Source of the DNA: Phoronis australis
Lineage: Eukaryota; Phoronida; Phoronidae
Length of the DNA: 64,000 nt
Direction of reading: 5' to 3'
NCBI GenBank assembly: GCA_002633005.1
Contig: NMRA01000122.1
Span: 496,820 to 560,819, forward strand
The notes beneath the pieces are model-generated. The model did not search any database and had not been told where the DNA came from. It saw only the letters and a program-made list of their open reading frames with translations. Each line of letters begins with the position of its first letter. The first letter of the stretch is position 1. This document shows, piece after piece, positions 47,134 to 58,600 of this stretch. The translations under genes were made by a program, and so were the position numbers.

Positions 47134-47320
47134 ATTATCATTGTAAATAGTCGTGTACAGAAATGGAAAGCAACACCAGTCATTACCATTGGATAATCAG
47201 TGGAGTCCTCATCTATGGTGGAGATGCATTTTTGTCGACCTCAAATTTTCATCTGTAACATGTAATTGTTGCTGTCAGGTTTCAGCAGTGAAGCAATTAA
47301 AATATTTTATGTAATCACTC
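47134..47320 (+). other. Probable OST4 3' UTR exon
   Basis: Non-coding exon from the CAG acceptor to shortly after the poly(A) signal, with a T-rich downstream element (TTGTTTTTCTTTATTTTTTT) near 47323-47342. Confidence 0.45.
47296..47301 (+). terminator. OST4 poly(A) signal candidate
   Basis: ATTAAA, the commonest variant of AATAAA, followed within about 30 bases by a T-rich tract. Confidence 0.45.
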
Positions 47321-47342
47321 AACTTGTTTTTCTTTATTTTTT

Positions 47343-48643
47343 TGGCAAATTGTTGCAATATGTCCTGGTCTTGTAAGCTTTCCTGTAGTATTTATGGTTT
47401 ATGTTAGTGAACAATTTCATCTAAGGTTATGTAGGACCTTATTGAGAAGTATTTGTATTTTGGCCAAATATCTACAAATTATAGATTTTAACTTGATGGT
47501 AAAAGAATGTATTTTAGAGAAGTAGAAAGCATGTAGAATTAATTTTTTTACCAGTCTGGCATCAATTGGGTGTGTGACCTTGTATTTTTATGTAAAATTT
47601 AGCAAAAATACATCAGTAGTGAAAAAGTGGCATCAATGTCATCAAATTTTGTATGGTTACTCCTTGTGCAAACGTGGAGCATTTTAAACAGAATTCCAAA
47701 CAATTGTTTTGGAGAACAATGCATGACACGTAGTGTGTGAAAGTGTCATATGAATCTGATCAGCCATTTTTGAGGTATGAAATTCCGAAGTTGGCCAAAT
47801 TTGTACATTTTTCTTCCTCCGTACTTGGCTTTATACTTGAAGAAGCTTGTATTTAATTAAACCTACCTTCCGTCACAAAACTTAGTTTTTGATTTACACA
47901 CCCTCCACAATGAAATTGTTACGAAATTAAATTGGAGGTGATTTATGTGCTTTGAAAAAAAACGGTGATTTATTATTACTAGAGGTTAGGCTTTGCTTGG
48001 TTGGTCATGGGGAGTGATTTTATGCTCTGAAATTGGTCTTTTACAATAATGAACTTATCATTTTTCCAAGCTGGCAACCACTCCTTGTGTACTTTTTATG
48101 GATAGGAAAGCTTGGCATTTCAAAGCATGGATTTGTGAGTTCAAATCGATCAATCCAAGAACTGACGTAGGTTTATCTGCTACACAAGTCTGCAAAGAAG
48201 CATGAAGATCCAAGACGAGTAATCTGACAGAATATCATTTACCCCCAGTCACGATGACCTATTTTGTTCAGAGCAAAAATGACAAAGATGTATTAGCATG
48301 CTAACTACGCTATAGCAAGAACTAAACGACAATGCTATTTTAACCTGATCTGTACTAAACGAAGTGCAGTTGAATTCATTGACAACCTGTAAATGTGAAA
48401 TGCAATTTCTGAGCTCGGTCTATACCAGGCTCTACAAATTGACTTGTCATGGTGTCATTTTACTTGCCAAGCCTGGTCTTTGCATCACTTCCTATATTAG
48501 AAAGGATCGAGTCGAGGCTAATTTTACAGCGATAAATGAAGTGAATTAAAATCTGGTGTCTGCGATGAAACGCTTTAACTACGGAGCCTGAACACAACAT
48601 TGTGCGCTGATGTACACAAACTAAATAGTAATATTCAATACAA
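47343..48643. other. Convergent intergenic gap between OST4 and CSE1L
   Basis: About 1.3 kb of AT-rich DNA between the two 3' ends. Part (near 47.6-47.9 kb) resembles the dispersed repeat at 38.9-39.1 kb. Confidence 0.4.
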
Positions 48644-48649
48644 TTTATT
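48644..48649 (-). terminator. CSE1L poly(A) signal candidate
   Basis: AATAAA on the minus strand (plus TTTATT), about 920 bases after the CSE1L stop codon. It would give a long 3' UTR. Confidence 0.4.
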
Positions 48650-49572
48650 GTCTCAATAGTGTTCCGTGCACACGCAACAACAATGAATGATTTAAATTTT
48701 CTGAAAAGCACTGAATTTCAAACAACAGCACTACAACAGAAAAGCCCTCTTCAGAATAAACATCCTTTCAGGATAAAGGATTCTTCTAGAATCATAGAGA
48801 ACAGAATATTTTTGAAACCGTTCATTCAAGGAATGGCAAAACAATGAAAAGATGACTTCCAATGCCGCACACATAAGAGCAGTAGCCGCATACTTGGCCA
48901 GTGCGAAGCTAGATATACAGTCTCGTATGAATGTGAACCAACCCCTTACTTCCACTTCGTTGGTTCAACCACAGTACAAATGTACTACGGACACAGCAGC
49001 AAGACTGTCAAGCAGACTGTGTGACATTTGACCACAATAGATTCAAATGAGATACGCACAAATTTTGGTTGACTAAGTTTCCAGTAAACATGATTTGTAG
49101 AAGAGACAGAAGCTATGCCCTGCAGTATGAGTTATCAACCACGCATGGGAACACTTTCACCTTGATGTGTAATGTCCGTCTATTCTTTTGACATGTAGCT
49201 CCCACATCTATCTATATTGCTACAGAGTGAAATTAATTGTGAAATGTAGTCACAATATGACTGACATCAATTGACTAAACAAATGTGCTTCAGAAACAAG
49301 CAACTGATTCAACTAGTTATCTCCATTTTAAAAGTTATTGACATCTAATTGTACAAACTTTCCACGCTTTGCATCTTCAATTGACCCATGTCCACAATCA
49401 ACTCCACAAGCACGCTTTGTAAAGGTAACATTCCCAGTAAGAATCTCCGTATCACTTGAGGACAACTCCAAGAAGTTTCTACCATAGTGTTCACAACTTG
49501 TAGCAACCACTAACTATTCGCTTGCAGTTAGCCTCGATGCAAAGAAATGATCATGACACACTCCATGTTGTC

Positions 49573-49659
49573 TCATGACAGATTTACTCCTGCAGCCTGT
49601 AGATACTGCTGAAGAAAAGTGGCAGCATCGGGTTGAAGTGTACTACACATCACAGGCAA
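49573..49659 (-). CDS. CSE1L: CSE1L terminal exon
   Basis: LPVMCSTLQPDAATFLQQYL then QAAGVNLS and TGA (49573-49575); human ends LQGYLQAASVTLL. The acceptor lies in a 30-bp tandem duplication. Confidence 0.93.
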   Translation of the reverse strand: MPVMCSTLQPDAATFLQQYLQAAGVNLS

Positions 49660-52600
49660 CTGAAAATGAGACAAAACAATCACAGGCAACAGAAAATGAG
49701 AATACTGACATTAGCATTGAACACTGAAGTACTACTAACAAACATTTTTTCAACACAACAGCGGCAATGAACCCATGTTGCGTTCAATTTAGACTGCTTA
49801 CCACTTGGAAACTGGTTTCAGGTGTTGGGCTGCGAATTGTTATGGACTTATCCATTTTCAGGGTATAAAAATCGCTACGTATGGGTTTTCAAATGGTACA
49901 GGCATTTGTTTGTTTAAAAAAAATTGATGAAAGTATCTCCAGAATGATCAGCATTTCGAAGCTCCAGATTGGCAAAGATAGAGGCAGAAAATAACGAATG
50001 GTGACGGAAATAGTTGAGAACGCAAGATCCTACCCATAAGACTTAACCAGCGCATAATGGAATTTGCATATGAAATTTCCCGTTCGTGATTGGTTAATTG
50101 CAAGACTGACCAATCAAAAACGAGCTTACTTGAATTGCTAAGTGGGATATGATCTGTTTTGGAAATCATTTTAAGATCTGGAGAGTGAAATTTTGGAGAC
50201 GAGTATTGCCGGGAATTGGATTATATCTAAAATGGGATAAGGAATTCACTGCAATTGGTCAACATCACTTCAGCACTGATAACCTGGGTGCCTGCTGCTG
50301 GGCTGTAGAAATGTGGGAAGAGATCTACCCCGCCAACAGGCGTTGGGAAAAGCAAAACAGCAATAAACAGTGATGTGATGAGCTGAATTTTACTAGTTAA
50401 ACATGATTTGAAATTGAAAATTGACTTTTTGGGATGTATCAAAGCATCTTTCAATTTATATTTAAACTTTCTGAAAATGTTGGACATCGTAAAAGCTTTC
50501 ACTCGCAAACTACGTATTCTTAACACAAAGGTTTCAGATTAGGTGCGTAATGGCTTGGCAGCACAGTTGATAAAGCAATTTTTGGTCATGCAAAAAATTA
50601 AAGTTCATTATTGTTGAAGATCATGCCTGGTAAATAAAATGACTAAGTCAACATGTAGAGCCTTGTCGCAAGCAATAACTGTCAGTTCCCTCCAAGCTCA
50701 GATATCCCATCTTCTTTGACTAAGGAACAATTTTAGACCGATTTCTTAGCGGTAAGTGGTCTACAGCAAAAGTTAGTTTTCATGACAAATGGTGGGGTTA
50801 TAGCTACGTTAAGACATTGCTGCAAAATGACTAACGAGGATAAACGATTTATCACGACACTTATAAATTGACTACAAATGAAATGCTTGTCTCTTTTCAT
50901 AGCTCTCATTAGTTTTTAAACCATTAGCATCGTTGAAGGGCCCTACTGAGGAAAAAAGCCTCGCCAGTTTGCACAAATTTAATAAATGTTCACACTAAAC
51001 GAAAACCAGCCACCCTAAACAAGGCTTCCTTAAGGGTTCCCTACCTTGCCTGGATGACCAGATGATAACTTTTCTAAATGCTTTGCTAGCTCCATCTTGG
51101 GGTTAACTACCGCGGCAACCGGGTCAAATTTTCTCTTCCCTGCAAAGGCCAACTGTGAAAAGGCAGTCTGATAGCCTGAAACGAATGAAGCAACTCGTGA
51201 CTAAACATTTCAAACACAGCACCGTAGTGGTGAATTTTATTGTCTGAACTAATCTGATGCATCCCTATTTGAAAAGGTCCAGGGGACCACGCATAAATGA
51301 ATGAAAGTGCACCGCGAACGTGTCTGGGGAATGAGTTACAATAACAATCACAGGAAATTCCACGAATGCATTATGGCAGAACAGTGAAATTTCATGAAAC
51401 GAAATTTGACAAAAAATAACATCCTCCTCCATGTAACTTCAATTCAGTAAATTTTGCCAACAGGAAAACACTCCATCGTCTGAAGCTTTTACAGTACACC
51501 TGCCACTACCCAACCTACACATGTTTGAATTCTAAGTATCTTCAGAAATGCCGTGGACTTTGTCAAGTTTTTGCTCTAATTTAAAGGAGCTTCAGTGACA
51601 GAAACCCCTTTTTGGTCAGGATTGGCCACCTGAACTCTTAACAGTGGACGGGTTAATGTGTCTGTTACTGCTACAGCTACTACAGAGCTAAATTCAAGAC
51701 TTGGCTTTCAGAAAAACAAATTTCAACATAATGAACCTTTTGCGAGACTTAGCTAATATAGAGGACAAGCTATATTTAATTTTATCATTTTTTTAATAAA
51801 AGACAGGTAAAACACAATATATGCAATACATTGTTCAAGTTTTGTAGCATAGCTTCCGTGGGACAATGTTTTAGAAAGCTGCATTTTCAATAATTTTCAC
51901 CGTCTTTGAAAATGAAATCAGGGAAATTATTTTGGGAAAAATTGGAAAGGTTTAGATTTGACGGAATATAACTACATCTTAATGACGGATTAGTGAACCT
52001 AATAAATGAGGTGAAACCAATTTATTCAAAATGGCAAAAAAGGAATTTTCTCTAGCGAGTGTTCTTTCAGCAATCTTGGGTACCTGGTGTTTCTTCAATT
52101 TCAATAAAATGTTCATCATCTGGTGTGCTGTCATCTTCAGGCAGTTCAAACAAGCCGATCAATGATTGAAGTAATGGTGTCCTGGAAAAAGCAACAGGAC
52201 CATTAAGCCACGAACAGTAGTTTTGAAAAGATGGTGAGTGTCGGTGAAATTTGCTAAGCTTGGTAGACGTTATTGTGAACACAAAGAAGGAAGCCAGACG
52301 AAAAACAACACATAATATAAACATTAACAACATTTTTGCCCAAAATAGACTATTTGTGAGTTTCCAAACATAGCAGAAAAGTGTGACAAACCTTCATCGT
52401 GCTGAATAATCTCTAGCCCTTCACGTGTAAAACCCCAAAGAGGTCTTAAACTTACAAACCTCATGGAAATTGTCATTATTCATATCAGGTTAGCACCAAG
52501 GCCCAAAAGGGAAGTGGGACAAAGATACACCATGCTTCTGAACTTGTAAATGATCTATTACTTAAACAGATGTCCACCAATGAACGATGCCACAATTCTG

Positions 52601-55600
52601 TGCAAGGAGAGCAAGCATAGATTCCTGATTCATGACTGATAAGCAGAAAGTAATCTCAGGAATGTCCAGGCCTTCATGAAGATGGCTTCGAAACAGACAC
52701 CCACAATCAACTTTAGACACCCTAGATAAGATGCCCTGTTCAGCACTTGGACATTCACGTAAAAGAAGCAAGTATACATGACCACTTGCTGGCAGCAGCA
52801 GCAGCAGTTCTGAGATACAAAACACCATGTCTCCACAGTAGCATGCCACAGTATAACAGCAATATGACTTAGGGTCATAAAAATGCTGTAGCGCGTTATT
52901 GGTCATGGACACCCTGAGAAATTGGCAAACGCGTTCTGTATGTCCTATTTTTGACATCCTGGATCAACCCCTGCCTGTTGGCATGTAAAGCAAATACATT
53001 ATTTTTATAGTCCTGGGTTTTCAGAGTTACAAATGCACACCGAGTCATCAACAAAAACTAACACGAAGTCATAGCTTTGACCCAATAAAACAATCATAAT
53101 CAGAAATGAACATAACTGTCACTAATGATGTTTCCAATTTCCGAGAGTAATTTGAGTAAGGCCACACTCTTGCATTAAGATAATGTTATAATTCCAACAT
53201 TTCCCAGTCCTTACATTTAAACCAAATGATCTCACAAAAAGGAATTTTAAAAAAGCAAAAAATACAGCGTTTAGATACTTCCAACAAACATAATTTTCAA
53301 ACTTGCAATTTTGGGATATCTGATAGCCCAATTAATCGAATGCCATATTATGACAAGTGTACAGTACAAACAACCAAACAATGAATTATTAGAATATTCT
53401 CATGATTTTTTAATTACGACACAAAAACATTCTCCTAATGTTGAAACAAACTGAGTGAGATGGTAGTGTATCCCATGCCAAATAGACTTATTCCTATTAG
53501 TAAGCACTATTTCACAGAACAATAATTACCAAAGATGTTCGTAGTCACCCTGTAACATCTCCGGAGCTTCTGTAAGTATTTTTGTAATGCCAACAGCACA
53601 GATTTTCTTCTCAGTTTGTCCTGACACCTTCTGCACATCTGAGATTATTACTCGTTCTACCACATTTCCAAACATTCTACAACACAAGGCAACAATAGGA
53701 CATTAGTTAGCCAGCTAGCTGTTGAACTAACATAAAAATCCAGTAAGAATCCCTGTGTGTTAACTTCATACAGATGTCGTAATTACAAACTACACATCTC
53801 GAGTAAAACTTGTTCAGAAATTTGGTTATGGTGAGATATTCAAATATTAAGAACTTAGAACAAAGTGAAAACAATTCCAATAATTTGTTGTAACATGTGC
53901 GCAGCCTAGTGGAAGAACAGTTGATTGAAGAATCAGCAAAAACAAGAAATTAGCCAATAGATCAGGCTCAATTTCACGGCGCTGAAAGCCGACGTATATG
54001 ATCGCTCAACAAATTAGCAGCAGAATAATGGTACATGGTAATTTTTGTTATCACAGGTAACTAATTTAGCGTACTAAAGGAAGAATCTAGTTTTTAATGG
54101 CATTGATTTTGCATCACACTTTATTTAGCCAGTTTTTACCCATGTCAGTTTCAAGCTGTATATTCATAAATACAGCTTTGCACAAAGGCTAAAGAATATG
54201 CAAAGTACCATTTCTGTGAGATTTTGATACTTTCAACACGGATTTTGTAACAGTGCTATGTATGGTTATGTGGGACCGTGTCAACAAGTTTGTCCATTTA
54301 GCCAAACATCAACAGAACTATATTATTTTAACTCAGTAAAAGTTTTTTATGAAAGTACAAGGCTTATAGAATTTAATTTTTGACTTTAAACCAATCTGTC
54401 AATGATTTGGTCACGTGACCACATTTTCAGGAAAAAATGGTAAAGTTTTCTTAAGCATGATTTTGTTTTCGTTTTATGTAACTTTTTAAGTTTTTTGTAA
54501 TAAAAATCATGCGTTTTGCCCTAACATCACCTAAGATGTCTTCTAGAGATAACGATTTCAATGTTCTTGTTGGCAATAGAAATAGGAGTATTATGAGAGA
54601 CCAATTTTGTGAGAGTAAAAGGACCAATTCATTGAAGCAGGGCAGAATGTAGCTTCAACTAGACACAACTAGTAAAGGCTGGGGAGTATTCATACAACTA
54701 GTAAAGGCCGGAGGATACTCACTTGGCTTGAAGACCATCAATCATCTGAATAAGTTGCGAGGCGCCACGGCGGATAGCATACAGACAGAAAAAAACCACA
54801 AGACCTATGAGATAAATTGAAAAGATAAGCATTGCAGTACAGCCTAGAGATCACTTAACTACCTGAGTCCAAATAGCTGTCGCGGAAATGAGTTGATTGG
54901 GTGCAAACAACAACCCGGTCAAGTATCCACTTGGGGCAACTCTACACCAATATGACAATTTAAAGTAGCTCTAGGATGTAGTGCAACTTGTTCCTCAACA
55001 TTTCCTGGTGTAAACACATGTGGTGTCATGGAGGTAGCTATGTACTTTTAGCTTTGTCCAGATACTTTCATTTAGAGAAAAAAGTTTGGGAAGTGCGAGT
55101 TACATAACAACTGTCAGTTGCTAAAACCACAATATCTCAATAAGAAGTGCAAAATTCACTAGGTAGCGCTTATGAAACAATGGTTATATCTGAAATTCAT
55201 ACATTCAGGACACATGACTCATACGCCATGAACCCCATATGCTGATGAACAGGGTCTTATCCTTGACAAGATTATAGTAAGAACCTATCATCATGTGCAT
55301 AACATAGTCAAAGTCTGTGGAATCTGTTACGTTAAAAGTGACAAGCGTCAAGTCAGAACATTTGGTCTTACGCTCCACTTTTAGTTAAAACTATTTCAGG
55401 CAAATAATTAAGCCTCACTTGTCATAGCAAAAGTGTGAAGTCTGAAAATATGCACATAACAGCTGGTAACTGAGATAATGTCCATTATTTCTAAGCTGTC
55501 ATGTGCTCATAATTATTTGACTAAAACTTTTTCAGCAATCGCGAAGTGGAAGCCCAAGACTAATCTTCTGTCCTAAGCCCACCGTCACTTTTAAAAAACA

Positions 55601-58600
55601 GACCCAGTTTTTCAATTTATCATATTTAGAACAACTTACTCTTCACAAACTTTGTGGTTTTTGAGCTGGTGAGTCTGCGGAACAACAGAATGAACACTTG
55701 ATTTATGTAAGGGTTCAGCGCCTCGCTGAAAACAGAATACAGAACCATGACACAAAGCAAATTCATCTGACTCAATCATTTACATTCTGGCAGTTATTTT
55801 ATAAAACCTTCCAACTATAAATAGCACAAGGTCAAGGAACAACTGTTAACTTTCATACCGTAAATCAAGATTGCAAAAGCAAACGAAGAACTCCAGTCTG
55901 AATATAAGAATAACGCAGCGTTGAAATGGGCCCACAACTGCTCCGCAAACAGTATGCATCTAGTATCAAAACAGCCATTAGGTGGTGCAGAACATGTCGA
56001 ACCTATTTGAAAATGACATCGCCATATCCCTAGTAAACACTTCATACCAAATGTTACGAAAATCAGCCACTAGGTGGCGTAGAATACAATGCCTCCTTAA
56101 TGGTAACCTATTTGACAAAAACACATCAACTAAATCTCACTAAGATCCCGACAGGAGTTTAAGAGATACAGCTGCAGACACCGAATGCCCTGACAGAGAT
56201 GACGGCAATATGCACCCACCATGTATATGTGGGTGTTTAAAACTAATTCATGCACTGGCATTAAATACAACTTTCACTACAGTGATGAACACCAATAGCA
56301 GGTTACAGTCCTCATTTGAGCACCATCAAAATTCTCAACCAATATTCTACAACATACTATGAGTGTGAGACTGGTTAGATTTAGGATTTCCTGACAGAAG
56401 ATTGTCGAACTACGATTAACTGAAGAAGAAACTTACACAGGCATGTGCTCAATCATAGAGTTGATGAGATAGAATCCTTCATGATCGTTCGTCTTGGAAG
56501 AAAGTAACTTTTGGAACACACCCAGGATACCTTCCTATCAACAAGACAATAAAAACTGAAATCTATGCAGCTAACAGGCGAACTGAGTCTCGTCCATACA
56601 TCTGTTGGATGTACCTGGTCAAATGCTCAGTTGACTACACTATCAATTCGTGTGGTTGCACCTTTAACATGAAGCCACGCAGAGTTGTTTAAAGGTGTCG
56701 TTTCACAGTCTGTAAGTTATATCTGTTGGATGCAAAGTGGGTCTATCTATCTTAATTATAAGGTTCATAACTACCAGACTGTTATTTGAATAAGGTTGAG
56801 CCCTTTTTTGCTTAATCTTGTCAGCAAGGATTGTTGAAGGAACATTAAACTTAGTATCATAGTGTTGTTACTAGATAAACGCAGCCAACTATGAGAACGA
56901 GGCGCCCTTCTCCACGAAGGTCTGGACTAATAGCACATGAGATGACATTCACGTTATTTTGCTTGTCTTTCACATTTTTACCGACAGATATCTAGGTGAG
57001 ATCCTTCTTAAAGAATGTCTGAACAGTGGCACACGAGATGGACTTCACAGTTTCAACTTGTCACTCACCACTTTATTGGCAGCTATCAGGGCGGCGCCCT
57101 TTTCAATGAAGGCTTGAATGAGTCTGACGAGGGCGGGCACATTGCCCTGTCTCTCCCAGAGGGCTGGCACAGTGAGCAGGTCAAAAAGATTCATGTAGTT
57201 GTCAGGCACGGAGGTACGTATCTCCAGTAGAAGGGACATGATTTGAAACACATACGGGATGAATTCTAAAGGTGAGATAGGAAAATAGTTTGGTGAAGCA
57301 AAATTAAGATTTACTACACATAAGACAAGATAACAACAGTGTGACAATATTGAACTCAGTAATGGTTGAGTGAGTACAGTGTGTTAACATTACATAAGGC
57401 TCACACTCCATCAAATTCCTGCTTTTCAACTAAAAACTCATACAGTGCATGCCAAAAGAAATCAGACAAAATAGCATTCTTCAGTCGCCACGTGTCATTT
57501 TAGTTACTCTGATGATGAATTCCGCTTACATTCAACAGCCATAATAAAGAAATTCACTTGTGCTCAGCCATCATGATTGGGAATTATGGGTCACTTTGTC
57601 AATTTTTTTGACATGTACTGTAAACCAAGAACTGAAACCAACAACTCACAGATGCCTTGGGCTGCATCAAATACATGACAACAAAAACAAGAGATATGGA
57701 GTGGACACTCGGACAAGATGACGACCGTGGGTGAGTGAATACGCGAGTGCGCACACATAAAATGCGTTTTCAGCTGTAAACAGGGCTTGGAATGACCAAT
57801 GACAAAAAACGCGGAAACTTTTACGGCCCAAATCATGCCCGATAACCAGCCTTTGAAATGGTCAATGTGAACCTTTCCGCGACAAAAATCGGGAGGACTA
57901 AAAAAAAAAAAACGTTACTACCATCAGTAGCATGCGTCTGCGTCCTTTTCGCTCGCCCGTCCACTCCCAACCCACACAAATTTGGCTGCAGAGCGGTAGT
58001 ATTTGTCGCCGCGCTTAACAATAACACGAGTCGCCATTGAAAATCAGACCACGCTTTACCCAGATGCCCCGGCAATGTTGACAATTTACGTTCCTCCGAA
58101 ACATAAAGACTTCCGCTTTCCGAGGTGAACGTCGTCTGCAACGCCGCGGTAAGAAAGGAATTTGCCGCGGAAATTTCATATCAAATCCGATTTTTTTACG
58201 CGGAAATATTATAAAAAAAGCGGAAAGCACATTTCAAAAAAGCGGAAATCCGCGTTTCCGCGGAAAATTCCAAGCCCTGTGTAAAACAGATGATGTCCCT
58301 TTAATAAAAATACCAGAAATCCGTAAAGTACCAGTTAGTGATATGTAGAACATTTTAAAAACATATTTCTAACATTTGCATAGATCACTGCGTTTAAAAG
58401 TCGAGAGATTATGTTGCAAGGTTGGCCAAAATATAGGGTTACCTCATACATAACCTTAAGATTGATGAGAATGTTGAATCCATTCATTTTTTATATGAAT
58501 TCCCATCAGGCTGACGATAAATGACCATCAATTTGGGCAATTATTCAAAAAAACCTCTTTTGAACACCTATCATAGCTCAGTGATAAGAAATCATATAAA

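Noticed and set aside
52562-52957. 131-codon minus-strand ORF
   Set aside because: Lies in the CSE1L intron between exons k and l; composition and lack of motifs indicate a chance frame.
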